From Pelodera strongyloides (lineage: Eukaryota > Nematoda > Chromadorea > Rhabditida > Rhabditidae), in NCBI GenBank assembly GCA_036852015.1, contig JAANDG010000049.1, positions 1 through 64,000 of the forward strand: a stretch of DNA of 64,000 bases, in the 5' to 3' direction. Below, one piece after another: positions 45,440 through 58,363 of this stretch. Position 1 is the stretch's first letter, and each line of letters begins with the position of its first letter. The notes below the pieces were generated by a model. The model searched no databases and was not told the DNA's origin. It saw only the letters and a program-made list of their open reading frames with translations. The position numbers and the translations under genes are program-made.

Positions 45440-48400
45440 CTAAATGTCAAACAGATGAAAGTAGCATACATAGACTATCATATGACAACAACAAACGAAC
45501 GCACACATATCAACAAAATAATAGAATAAGGGTTTGGGTAATCAAAAAAAACTTGGCGAAATTTAAATTTTGCCGACAGGCGACGCGCCAGGGTCTAAGG
45601 CGCAACGTGTCTTTTCAGCCTCGTCACACCCCGCGTTACACGGTCGTTGGATTGAAGCCTCGCCCGCAGCCTCGTCGTGAAAGTGGACGTGACCACACAT
45701 TTTTCAAAACCGTCACGGTAGGCGCGACCCCTAACTACACCCTTGATATAGACCCTGTTGGGCCCGCACCCTCTCCCACCGAGGCCTTAGATGAATAAAA
45801 AATTCAAAAAAAAAAATTTTTTTTGCAGGAGTGGTGCATGCAAAGTGCATAATAAAGCTCACTATTTGTTGCAAACTACGGTACCAAAGTCGTGCTTTAA
45901 ATATCTGTTTTCTAAATCATTGAGACAAGCTCTCGAATGGTAAATTTGAGTGTCAAACCCACCTAGGAAAAGAATTTACCTAATTAACAAGTTTGAAAGT
46001 ATCCTTTAAAAAGTATGCGCCCAATATGTTTTGGCTAACAACCGGGTAATTAGTGAATGCAATCCCGTCATTTTTGTGGGAAATTTATTATTTTCTGATG
46101 ATTCTAAATTTGCACACTTATATGCATTGTGTATTTGGTATTTCTCAATGACTGCTAAATTTTTGTAGATACTTTGCCCAGGGGAGGAACAGTGAAACAA
46201 ATCTACAAATCTCCATCAAACGCCATATCAATTCTTTGTTGAAAGGTTACAGCGTTACAGCGGCGACAATAAAATAAGCACGGTGCTTCCAAAAGTTTTC
46301 ATTGGAGAAGTGATTAAATGGGCACGCTTCCGCGTCCTCAACTCCATCAGTACCACACGAAACTCTGATGGTGCACGGAGAACAGAAATCCGCCGGTGCG
46401 CACTCATCTCGCCGCACACTACTGGCACTACATCCAGTCCTCGCCAGAAACTCGCCAGGTTCTCGCGAGTGCAGTCGGCAACCTTTCGGTTTACATGATT
46501 GTGTTCGCATAGTCCAGCCGCATAATCTGAAAATTTTCAAAGTAAATGTGTTTCTCGTGAGCCTGACGCTGCTCCTAGTAATCCATTCAATCTTGTAGAT
46601 ATTTTTCAACTTATAAGGGTTTCGTCTGCTGACGCTGTGGAATTGCTAGCGGGTTCTGGTCTGGTTACCGCCAGTTGTTAGTGGTAGTTCAGATGTCCAC
46701 ATTTTTGTTGTGCGTAGAAGGTAGAAGGCATTTCAGAAAAGAAATGAACCCCGTGGAAACAAATGCATTCTATTTATTTTCAGGATGCTGCAGTACATCA
46801 CTCGTATTCCTAACACAGATTTATTTTTTAATGTGTGAATGTAGCCCAAATCTACCCTAGAGTACCACCATGACCATGAAGTACTCATCACTAATGAAAT
46901 GATATACACTTTTTGACTTTTTTATCCTACATTCCCTGAAAAAATCGTAAAATCGCAATCGCAGTGATTATATTTTTCCGTCGATCCATGTGAAAAACAC
47001 CCACGAGCTGAATAGAGCACGAACATTTATTGAAACACCTCATTGTATTTTTGAATCTAATATAATATTTCGATCCTTTGTTCTTTCTTTTTATGTCGCT
47101 CAGCCCGGCAAACCTCTGTCTGAACACCGTTTTTGCCTGGTATTTTTTATTAGTTTGTGTGGGATTTCGGAAAAATCAGAACCCGCAACAAATTATCGGA
47201 GATGAATTCTTAATGTGCAATCCTTCTTATTCTTAGCAACGGAACGTAGAGGGAAACAATATATTCCAGAATTTTCAACTTGTCCGTCATTGTCCTGAAC
47301 AGTATTCATTTTTTGATTAGCTGATTTAAAGGGATGGGTTCACTACAAAATCACCTTGTTTTTATGCTTTACTTTGATTGTACAAAGGGAAACTTAAACA
47401 AAGAGCATAAAAAATATTCCTTGAATTATTCCCTAGGGAAGATATTAGGTAAAAAAAGGTGAGTATTGATCTTTTTCCGATAAAGTTGTACTGCAAGATA
47501 AACTAAGGAAGCTAAGAGATATGGCTGAAACACACTGTTTTGAGCAACATAAACTGTAGTCTTCATCATTTATTTCACATAAAACAATGAAAAAACAGTG
47601 TGTTTCAGCCATATATCTTAGCTTCCTTAGTTTATCTTGCAGTACAACTTTATCGGAAAAAGATCAATACTCACCTTCTTTACCTAATATCTGCCCTAGG
47701 GAATAATTCAAGGAATATTTTTTATGCTCTTTGTTTAAGTTTTCCTTTGTACAATCAAAGTAAAGCATAAAAACAAGGTGATTTTGTGGTGAACCCATCC
47801 CTTTAATAACCATCTGTTTTCGCATATTCAGGTAATACCATAACCACCATCCTAATTGCATTGATAGTTCACCATATTTGCGCTGGTCGTAAATTATTTC
47901 GTATCACACAACCCATTTGGTTTATCGCTGGAGACCATAATTTCATAAACACATTAGGTGATAAGCAACGCGAGACTACCTACTCTGAACTCTGATTGTT
48001 TAATCTTATTTCACATGCAACTCTCATTTTCCTGATGATATTACTCTTTAATATTTTACGAAGATCCTTCTAAACATTAGGCTTTTCTAAAGAATTCGGT
48101 GCACAGTTCCGTATGTTTGCGACTTCTTCACATTTGTTGCCAAGTAAGGACAGCGAATTTTACTTTTTTGTTTGAAAAAACTTCGGACAATCAAGAAGTT
48201 CAACGGTGTCTCTTCTAACAGTTTCCTACAATACAGGCGTTATAGCTATGCAAATGCATACTTGTTATAATGTGAACCATATGCAAAACAAATAGAATAT
48301 GCTAAATTAGTCCGGATTCTCGTTTCTGTTCGTCGTTATCTTTTCCTGACTATTTCCATTGCTTCTCTGGACGTGCTTGTCATAAGGTCGGAAACTCTCG

Positions 48401-48839
48401 TTCTTTCAAGTCAATTAATTCAATAGGCACATTCCGCACATAACAAATTTTCCCTCTTGGTCCTAACTAAGATCACGGGATACGGTAGCTGTGGCCAATG
48501 GTAATTTTTGCACACGTTTGAATGCAAACCAGGTTTCTACACATTGACAACTTACTTTATGTAGAATGTCGAACCATGCAAAAGCGACCGACATACGTCG
48601 GGAACTTGTTGGTGGCGCACTCTGCCCAGGTTTAGGTGCGCGGCTCCTCTTGGGCACACGTCCTTTGTGCCCATCCTGCGCTGCCCATCATCTTCACGTT
48701 GTATTTGTCCTTAGTACATTTCCTATAGTTCAGTGTCACTTGATATGCTTTGTAGGCTTTGTTGCAAGCGTCAATGTTAAAATATAACTATATTATGATG
48801 GTCATATTGGTGCTTTTCAGACGATACATTCAATTTTTG
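45440..48839. other. Intergenic, no gene supported
   Basis: A GC-rich block at 45560-45790 has open frames rich in Pro and Arg but no domain. 46250-46500 has open frames on both strands without splice support. A long palindrome is at 47326-47806. A GC-rich patch at 48566-48700 is unexplained. Confidence 0.5.
47326..47806. repeat. Long TTAAAGGGA palindrome (481 bp), second copy of the 29465 family
   Basis: TTAAAGGGATGGGTTCACTA at the left, inverted at the right. It shares the CAAAATCACCTTGTTTTTATG and TACCTAATATCT blocks with 29465-29929. Confidence 0.9.
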
Positions 48840-51800
48840 ATGAACCGGGTTAGACTCTCACTAAATGGAAGATATGTGTTTCGGGTAAGTAAGATTGTGG
48901 TAAGTGGTTGTCTTTTACAAATTCATTCCATTTTCAACCACTACTACGGCTGACCGTCGAGGCTTTGATGAGGTATATTTATAACTCCAATAGGGTTTTC
49001 ATGTTTCTGTCCTCCTAAAACTTAAATTTAGTATAACCTTTTTCAGTGGGCCTGGTCCCTTGAAAATACGCTCTAAGTTTAAAGGGATACTGTATCACAA
49101 TAATATACCATTTTGATCAAAGTTCGTTTTTGTTCAGGTCATTATATCCCTATTCCTCTTTGTGTCGATTGCTACCGTATGGAATGTGCAAAGGCAATAC
49201 TACAGTAACCAAGGAACGCCGAATTGCACAGTGAACAAAAGAAAAGCGATTCCACATTTTGATGAATATCTGAGGCATCCATTCGAATCATCAGCCAAAT
49301 TTCCCGTTCTGGCACACACAATGCCTGATATAGATGTGTGTACTTTGTAAAGAATAACATAGGGATAAAAGCGCCCTATTTATTCCTTTTCATGTAATCA
49401 CACTTGTTAGATAAAAGGGTCGGATTAGACAACTATTCAATCATGAATTGAACTTTCCGTCCGACCAGAGTATGAAATCCATGCATATACGATATTCATA
49501 GAACTCTATGTGTACTCGGACAGTTCTCATCTCATAATCTATAACTATAACAGAGCACAAGACGTTTGGAAGTGAAGTTATGCATCACAATTAGAATCGA
49601 GGCATTCGCTGAGGAAACTTGGCCGGTGCGCGACCTACACATGGCTCGAAAAGGTTGGGCCGTCGTGTGTGGGCCCACCCATTTTATGTAGGCCGCGCAC
49701 CCGCCAAAGTTTCGCGTTGTAGTTACATAATAAATTACAGGATCCCGGCTACATTCAACATTACCGTGAGATTAATTGCCCGAATGTGGGGCCACAAATT
49801 GCCACAATGGACTCAGAAGGGTGTGTTTGTGTAATTGACAGACCTCGAGTAATTGCACTTTTGGCAGCGTCCAGAGGCATTAAATACATAAATCTCACTA
49901 TCTCACTCTAGATCATGTTTGTTTCTAAAGTATGTCCACGAGCACATTGATATAATAATAATAATTATTATTATTGTTTTGTTATAGAGTATCTAATATT
50001 TAGGTGTATTTATATAAATCTTAACTACAAAGATCATTGGCCATCTTTTCCCTCAAAGGAGGCGGCTCAAATTCCGGTGAATAATATCCAATGCAAGGTC
50101 ATAATACTGGAAGGAGGGCTGAGGGTTGTGAACTCGAGTGCCAGCACTGTACATGAGAAACAAGAGTTCCCGGTACGTAATTATTTCACCGTTTCATATT
50201 TTATAGCACATCACAATTCGTGTTATAAAGTAAGGCAAATAGGCTTCTTAGCGTACAATGTGCTAGACTATGAGTTACTATTAGAGCTATACTAACTACG
50301 CTACAATAGATTGTAACTATCGTATTTATGCGAGAGTTACAACAATTAATATCTCAGAATTCTCTTCAATGTCGGGCAAAAAAGAACTACGGTAGTTGTA
50401 TTTTACTGCCAACAGTATGATCAATTTGCCTATCAATCAACTTTGAACTTACCTCTCTTATTTGTAGAACCAAAAAAGAAAATGAAAAATATTCCTAAAT
50501 AAAAGTATTTCAGTTAAAACCTTACGTTCGGATTTTGGTGAATAGTGACAATTTCCTAGTGAGATGTGTTTTGGAAAAGAAGACCAATGATGAGAAATCG
50601 CTCGCTGGGTCGGATACCACTTTACTCTATGAAAGGGCCTTCGCTGGCATACAGGACCCGGCCCGAGAACCTGACCAGGTGAACATACTAATTAATACTT
50701 TGTTTTACCGCGACATAGCTTGCAGACGTGCGTCTGGACGTAGTCGCGAACGCGCCATGCTTACTCTTTCAGTGAATTCATTTTGTTCATTAGTTAGAGG
50801 CTTTATCTAAGAGGAGTCGATCATACATTGTCGACGCAATGTAAAGGACGAATAACTTACTCTTTTCTTATATGCCCTGTTCATTTGCAGATTTTCTACG
50901 TGGACTCCTATTCGGACCTCAATAGTTATGGTCTTCCAAAGGAGCCAAAAATTGAGCCGCCCGTGAAGGAAACGAGTGAACAGCAACTCTCCATTCATAT
51001 ACTTGTCCTAGATAGGTACGGCTGTTCTTATGTGATCCCTACTGCCTTTCGCGCGTAACGCAAGTTGCACAAACAAACTGAAAAACTTTGTTCATATACC
51101 ATATGCGCAACAATATTGGAAGATAATATGACAAATTTATTACGGTTTGCGTTTGCAACTTCAGAAGTATTATGAAAAGCTATTTGACAGTATTTTGGTT
51201 TGTCACTGTTGGCGAGTTGTAGTGCTAGATGTTTTATTGAGAATAATATTGCGCGTTATTTCAGCACGTCACGATCTCAATTTTATCGTCATATGCCCCG
51301 TTCGGCAGAGTTAATGAACGAACTGGGTTTCAAGCAATTGTTTGGGTATATGAAGGTACTTACTTACTTTCCCATTTTAAAAAAGAAATATATGTTCTGA
51401 CTTGCTTGTAATCTTTTTCAGTCTGGTTGAGAGGAAATGTACATGGGTTTTACAGTAAAAATAGAGAGATAGATTGATGCATGGAAATGATTTTTTTTTG
51501 TTTTTCGTTTACTTACTAGCCGGTGACATCATTGAAACCACGGCGAGGGCATCATGGGCAATCCCTCTTGGCCCTAGCCCGAAGACGTCGAGCAATTTGT
51601 CATCTGGAACGCTGTGCAAATCGTTGCCTAGCACTCATTACCTCTGCTGTCAAGTCATAAGATTTGTATTGAAATACTTTGAATGAAGGAGCACGCTCTT
51701 GTGGCGTAATTTATATACTCATTTATTTATTTATTTATTTAATGTCCTTCAAGGTTGGCGACAACAGCGAGATCAATCTGGCCTCCATTCTGGCCGGGGA

Positions 51801-54800
51801 CATTCCGATTGCTCTTCAACAACCGCGACTCGATACAGTACGACAAACAATAAACAGGTGACATGTCACAGTATTCTATTGCAAAATTCCCCCGGACTAC
51901 TTTGATATAGATACCGAAAAGGGACTTCAGTACAGCGCGTGCCTACTATGGCTCATTAGCGCAGTCGGTAACCTCGCCGCTAATCTTCAATTTCAAGCTG
52001 TTTCTTGAAAATTGAAAACTTTATAATTATGTTAAGGGACTGGATTCTACCCAGGAACATGTCCATCGACGCGGATACGCTCAACTTTATGTGGAAGGAA
52101 TTTAAAGGTGCAATTTTAACATTTTTTGCCTCAAAGATATCAGGCCTTCGAAAGGATATGCAGCATTTGAAAGAAAACGTTCTTCATTAGCTCGGTCATG
52201 ATTGATTTTCGAAACTTATAAATATAAAAGGACCTTTTTGTGGAAGACTGTAAATAGGAAAGGAATGTAGTATATGACTTGTTCTTCGTTTTCATTACCG
52301 TATGCCCATGTCGATCATACAATATTGGCATCTAGAACGTGGTTGTGAAACAATGCTAAACGACGAAATCGGTCATCCGGGACGTGGAATGTTCCATTAC
52401 GATAAACCGATGTTCAAGTTTGGATTTACAAGGAAACCGACCGATCACTACTACAGGCCGTACTATTTGAAAGTTCTGCAGGTCCGTAACTTTTCATGAG
52501 AGACCACACAATCTGTGTACGTTAGGGTATGTTAATATGTATGACTGTGCGTGCATGTGTGCGTGTGTGAATGCATGTGTGAATGCATTTGTGCGTCCAT
52601 GTGCGCATGTGTGAATGCATAAGTGCGTCCATGTGCGACGTGTGGGATGTATGTGTTGTTTGTGGGAAATCGAACTCTTTCACTTACGTCACGGGGAAAG
52701 GTTTTTCTTTGAAAACAGTTGACTGCTGGGCTTAAAATTGTTTTTAAAGGAGAACAAAAACGAGGGTCCGGTTTGCTTGAAAGGACGTCTCGTTCATAAG
52801 GAATATATGGATTTATGGAGACGATTCGCTGTGAAAAACAAAAGAAAATGCGCCTTCGGTTTTTCGTTTATCACTGTGTAAGTGCTACCCCAAATACTAG
52901 GGACCATTAGCTAGACGACAGTTTCATAAAGTACAGTGCTATGAGAAAGTAAACGGCGCAAAAGGACGAGGATCGGCTATCACAGCGGGCTGTGTGCGAA
53001 TCCTCACAGTCGGTGTTGGCGTGCGTGCGGCACACTTGTGGCACACGCGGTCCCTGCTAATTGTAAGCGAAATGCTAAGTATAGGGGGAAATAATTTCTT
53101 GTAATTGCACTCATGAATATTCAGTCTTCCCCACGACCGACCGTACCGTGTCGAGTGGGCAGACGAAGACTTGCGAAGTATGTTGGAGAATATATACACG
53201 AAGGGGGCGATGGACAACTCAGTTATGATCATTATGGGGGACCACGGACATCGAGTCAGCCTAATTAGGGAAAAACACACGTAGGCAAATTTAAACTAAT
53301 TATCTCCTCTGGTTACTGTATTTATTTAAAGCGAAATACCGGCCGGTTTTTGAAACACATCGCTAATTTGCTCGTATTTAGCTCGATTTTTTATTCTAAT
53401 TTATGTTCATTTGCATACACTGCGTAAGAATCCTGGTCTATTCGATGTGTTTCAAAATCCGGTCGGATTTCGCTTTAATTGCATAAAATCAACTCTGCTG
53501 AGAGTGGAGTGCGAGAAATTACTGTGATTTACGATGAACACGTAATGTTTCAGCCCTTTAATATTGTGTGCCCCATAACGGTTTAACTACTAACCTTCCG
53601 ACGTCACAAACCACAAAAAAACCGTCGTTGGTCCATCACCAAATGGTTTTTACCGAAAGAACCATCTGGTGACTGTGACCATTTGGTTCCCAAGTAATGA
53701 TGGTTTTCGACGAAACTTGTTCACGAGTTGGTCACAAATTGGTCACCAGATGGGCAGATCCACAAAAAAGAACATTTCACCGTATCCAAATAGGACCACC
53801 CATCTACTATGGTTAGAGCCGCTGATTTTCAGTGGAAGAATCGAAGAACGAATGGCGATGATGTCGATTCGCTTCCCAGAATCGTTCCGTAACAGACATC
53901 CACAACTCTATCAGAACTTTTTGGAAAACCGTTTTGCACTCACTTCGTTTGTTTTCATTTTTTTTGTTTAGAAAATGAGAATATATGTGCTGTTATGTGC
54001 AGATAATAATATTACCATGTAATGATCGATATCGTCCAACATAATTACATAATTACTTCAAAACTACCGACGCTAACGAAAGTTTGGTAAATTAAAGGAA
54101 TTTTGATTCATTCAGGAATTTCGAAATTCACAAAACTTTGAAAGACATTATGCGGATGAACTTTGGAAGAAATAGGCAAACAATAGAGGTTGGGGTGCTT
54201 ATTTCAACTTATTTCTAAAGTCATGTTTGTGCAGCTTCTTTCGTCAGTATTTATTCAATATAGAGTAGTGCCTTTTGCCAGCAATCTTCAAAGCGAAGTG
54301 CTGGCCGGTTTTTGAAACGCGTCCTGGACAACTGAATTCTTTCGTATTTATGCTAATTTACTCGAATTTAGCTAGATTTTTTATTCTAATTGATGACCAT
54401 TTGCATAAGAATACTGAATACTGGTGCGTTAGTACTCGATGCGTTTCAAAAACCGGCCGGTATTTCACTTCAATGCGGTATAGTAACTGAGTTTTAAAAC
54501 TTCGGACACTGCATTCTCAATGTAATATATGCAAATTACTGCGCTATGGTATCCGATTTTTATTCGAATTATATTCATTTGTATACAACACAAGATGATG
54601 TAGTGTAAAAAGTTTCAAAAAACGGATGTTATGTCTACGTTGAAATTTCAGGGTCGTGGTACCTCTTTATTCGACCGGATCCCAACGAAACGGTCTTGTG
54701 AAGATGCCTATATCCCTATCAATTTCTGTGCGGCTTTCATAGACCGCTCGAATATTACGGAACCGCGGCCAAGGAAAATTGTGAATCGGGATGTACAGAA

Positions 54801-55936
54801 GGAAGTTTGTGAACATTTTGCTCTTTTTATTTTTATTTTATTTTTATTTTTTGTATTTTTTATTAAAAAAAAAACGGATTATTGACCCAAGGAGCGGCTC
54901 CTTTCCTGTCAAAACAAATAATGCTAATTTGGCACGAATTCAATGAACCTGGCTGTGTTATTGATTGCTCTGTGACTTGGTCCTTATTTTGCGAAACCTT
55001 TATTAAAGCGAAATACCGGCCGGTTTTTGAACGCATCGAGTACACCAGCATTCTTATGCAACTTATGCAAATTAACATAAATTAGAATAAAAAATCGAGT
55101 AAATTGGAGCAACTTTGCATAAATACGTAAGAATTAAGTTGTCCACGATGCGTTTCAAAAACCTGCCGGTATTTCTCTTTAAAACAATGAATATATTCTT
55201 TTCAGAAAGCGCTGAAAGTTTTCAAAGACTGGATAGGAAGAAATGAAGATTTTGATATGCTGGGGTAAGTGTACAAACTGAAAAGTTTTCAGATAAAGAC
55301 CGTCAGTATTTGTCTAAAATAACCCTTTCGTTACAATGGACTGGTTACGGTACCATTCCAGGAATGACTAGATGAAGGCGGAAAGATTACTGTAATTTAG
55401 TCACAAACTAACCTCTGAGATGTCTGTCTGGGGATTGAATCAATATGTTCTGGGCGGAGTCAGGGATATACTCGACGAAAATAACACGATCAAGGTCGAA
55501 AATGCGGAGAAAAATATGGATGTGAGTCACGATTTTAGAATTAGAATATAATTGATTGATCGAACATAAATAAGCAGTTTAGATAATTGCAGCAAAGCGG
55601 CAGTGATGAAGTCGCAGTCCTAACCTTACAAAAACATATTACATTCCATACTTCTATAATTGCCTAATTACATAATTAGACACTTATATAATTATATAAT
55701 TACAGTATCTGACACTGGAATTCTCTGTGTCAACCACGCTTCGTCTCCTTGAAGTGATCAAGCCAATTGAAGTGGAAATGTTGGTTCGCGTTGATAATTA
55801 TATCATTAGCGATAATTACCTAATGCACTTTGAACCAATGCTAACCCAAAAATCAGTACTGAACGAGTTGTGCAGTCAAAAGTTTTTGAGAGCATATCTG
55901 AACTGCGTAGGGGAGAATTTGAAACTTGAAGGTTAA
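48840..55936 (+). CDS. DUF229 family protein (alkaline-phosphatase-like ectoenzyme), type II membrane protein
   Basis: Predicted membrane-anchored hydrolase of the alkaline phosphatase/sulfatase fold; the substrate is unknown. Exons: 48840-48884, 49138-49335, 50059-50172, 50514-50678, 50891-51015, 51265-51355, 51754-51857, 52037-52107, 52336-52481, 52750-52877, 53125-53280, 53833-53946, 54116-54188, 54652-54804, 55206-55264, 55401-55521, 55706-55936; 697 residues, all phases consistent. A signal anchor (VIISLFLFVSIATVW, about 16-30) follows a basic 15-residue N-terminus. Family marks: VLDSTSRSQFYRHMP (about 213-227, presumed nucleophile region), VGDNSEINLASILAG, TMLNDEI, PTDHYYRPYY, IIMGDHGHR (about 432-440, metal-binding D/H), and RIPTKRSCEDAYIPINFC near the end. 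An acceptor ends at 48820, 20 bases before the ATG. The TAA stop lies in a repeat terminus. Confidence 0.9.
51950..51990 (+). other. tRNA-like A-box fragment
   Basis: GGCTCATTAGCGCAGTCGGTA resembles a tRNA D arm/A box, but no B box follows. Probably a truncated SINE or chance. Confidence 0.25.
53326..53478. repeat. TTAAAGCG palindrome, copy 6
   Basis: TTAAAGCGAAATACCGGCCG at the left, CGGATTTCGCTTTAA at the right; shorter than other copies. DUF229 intron. Confidence 0.85.
54287..54473. repeat. TTAAAGCG palindrome, copy 7
   Basis: Terminal TTAA has become TTCA/TTCAA (TTCAAAGCGAAGTGCTGGCC; CGGCCGGTATTTCACTTCAA). DUF229 intron. Confidence 0.8.
55003..55182. repeat. TTAAAGCG palindrome, copy 8
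   Basis: TTAAAGCGAAATACCGGCCG at the left, TGCCGGTATTTCTCTTTAA at the right; ends 23 bases before the DUF229 exon at 55206. Confidence 0.85.
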
Positions 55937-56115
55937 AGCGAAATACAGGCCGGTTTTTGAAACGCATTGCCTACACCTGCTTTCTTATGCAGCATATGCA
56001 AATGAGCAAAAATTAGAATAAAAACTAGACCCCAATTAGACCCCCCGTTGCATAAATGCATAGGAATGCACGTACTTGAGATGCGTTTCAAAAACCGGCC
56101 GGTATTTCGCTTTAA
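55933..56115. repeat. TTAAAGCG palindrome, copy 9, overlapping the DUF229 stop codon
   Basis: TTAAAGCGAAATACAGGCCG at the left, CGGCCGGTATTTCGCTTTAA at the right. Its first four bases contain the TAA that ends the DUF229 reading frame. Confidence 0.9.
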
Positions 56116-58363
56116 CCCAATGTTGTTAGTCTTATCTAATTAGCTCTATTTCGTAATATAGCTTTTTTGGTCGTTACCCTCTGTGATATTGAATTTTGTC
56201 GTGTGTAATTACTGTACGGGTAAACATTGATTTTTCTACTCTATTTCCGTTTATTGATTGCTTTACATTTAGGAGTGTAGTCGTTTTATTGTACTGTAGT
56301 ATATTGCACCAATTCACTAGTAATATACTGTAGCTTATACAAATAATAATCAATAAAGATGGTTCATTCGATGTGTTTTTCAATTAAAATACTGACAAAC
56401 TGTAGAACAGCATCATCGGAGCACAAAACGCGGAAACATGAAATATATGTATATTAAAAGGGTAAACAAAATCAAAACATAAATAATTGGACTTTAAAAA
56501 ATCGAATGGACTTGTAATTGAATCTCATATTTAATAAATCTTTACAACGCGATTTCCTCACAGACAGTCAGAACTTCTATAGGAACTACTATCGTCGACA
56601 AACTCCCTTGTGTTACCGGTCGGTTTTTCAAAGAGTACACCAGCATTCTTATGCACCCTATGAAAATGAACATAAATTAGAATAAAAAACCGAGCAAAAT
56701 TCGGGCAAATTAGCGTAAATACGTAAGAATTCAGTTGTCCACGATGCGTTTCAGAAACCTGCCGGTATTTCGTTTAAAATATAATAGTGGAATGAATTAT
56801 TTCTATTACATGTTTTTCTTTTCCTGATGATCCCTTGAAAAGAAAAGACCGTGCTTTCAAAGATCAACTTCCAATATTCTATCGGTAGTCAGTCGACGGT
56901 CGTAAATATAATCCGAACCAGATAAGGAAGTATAGAATGAAAGAAAGTAAACAAGAAGTGAAAGGACACTGCCTCCGAACAGGTTTATCTCATTTTCTAC
57001 TAGTTTAGTATTAAACATTGTTCAATTTGTTTTATTTTGAACAGTTAATTTCTGACAATCATAGACGAAGCGAAAATCCCTGCGGCGTTTGTAGATTTAT
57101 TGGCTCTGTTCCTAATGGGGATAGCGCGGCCAATCTACAAATGTTCTATATTGTTGTACAAGGCTGCTCTTATTTTTCTTGTCCTTTCATTTCATCCAAT
57201 GGTGTGTGTGTGTGTATTTTAGAATTTGAAACACTTCAAGGGAGATCAGACTTCAATGTAACAAAAAATGTTGTACATACCGAGTGAACTATGTTTGAGT
57301 TCAATTTAATTCTAAGCGTGAGCTACTAGATAAAACCCAGTGGGCTGAGAGAGCACATATAAAGATGAAAATACTCAGGTCCTGCTGCATAGGCATTAGA
57401 CACTGAATGAAGGACGTCCGAAGTGGTTCTTATGCTTATGGAAATGTAAGAGTTATCCCTCAAATATTTAAAGGGAATGTCAACCCAGTTTCGCATGCTG
57501 GGCTTTCAAAAACCTTACGTTTTGAAGATAAGTTTGGTGAAAATGATAATAAACAAAAAATTTCGTTTGCTCAAAAATAGAAAAAAGAGAACCGTATAAT
57601 AATCACGTAATCCTTTCGTTTGTGCGTTCATGTTTCAGTACAAAAACTAGTTTTCCTGTTTTCAACAAAAGTATATATTTTTCGCTTTCACTCTAATTAC
57701 TTTTTTTGTATTTCGGAACAAAGTTATGAAGAATTTTACTTCTCTTGCCATTTTAGTTATTCGCAATTCATTTTCTCACAAAAGAAATGTGCAAAAGAAA
57801 ATGAAAACCCATGGAATATAATAGGAGAGAGGCTGATGCTCATATACAAATACACAATGCTCATGTACAAAATGCTCATGTACAAATACAAAATACAAAA
57901 GTCTCTAATATAAATAAAGTTTTTTTTTTGAAAAATCAAGATTCCCCTTGACATTCTCCTTCTTTCACAAACGTGAACCAAATTAAAGTTTACAAAAATG
58001 TAATTGAAATTGTCAGTCTAGACAAATTAGAGAAGGAAGTGATATCTATCTCCGTGTGTAAATTAGATACGTGCTAAATCATGTTGTAGTTTAGTAGTTC
58101 TTCAAATTCGTTTTTAAACTTTAGTCTAGAGAAATCACCTTGAAAAATCACGTTGACTGTAGTTTTGTAGTGATTCGAATATTTAAGCGTACATGGAGAA
58201 CTTCCCTTCTATTTTTGATCATTTGTGAAAGAATTGTTTTTTTTGTTCCTTTTTAGTAGAAAATATGAGCTGAATACCTGTTACTTTTAAAGATATTTTT
58301 AATGATTCCACTTATTATTATTCGTATGATGAATAGGCATTTTCAGAAAATTTCTAAAAGACT
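55937..58363. other. Intergenic between DUF229 and GNAT genes
   Basis: Contains palindrome copy 9 and degenerate copy 10 and AT-rich DNA; no gene recognised. Confidence 0.5.
56612..56778. repeat. TTAAAGCG palindrome, copy 10 (degenerate)
   Basis: The left end is eroded (TTACCGGTCGGTTTTTC); the right end GCGTTTCAGAAACCTGCCGG with TATTTCGTTTAAA is recognisable. Confidence 0.65.

Noticed and set aside
45553..45798. Pro/Arg-rich open frame on the + strand
   Set aside because: GC-rich repeat-like sequence, no domain, no splice continuation, abrupt composition change.
46247..46609. Cys-rich open frame on the minus strand
   Set aside because: Spacing of cysteines matches no family I know, and open frames exist on the opposite strand too; unsupported.
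52137..52190. Candidate DUF229 exon reading RPSKGYAAFE
   Set aside because: No donor follows and the exon at 52336 joins 52107 in phase with the family motif GCETMLNDEI; this piece is intronic.
55362..55371. Early DUF229 end at TAG 55369
   Set aside because: Using the acceptor at 55361 gives an immediate stop, whereas the acceptor at 55400 continues in phase into two further coding exons.
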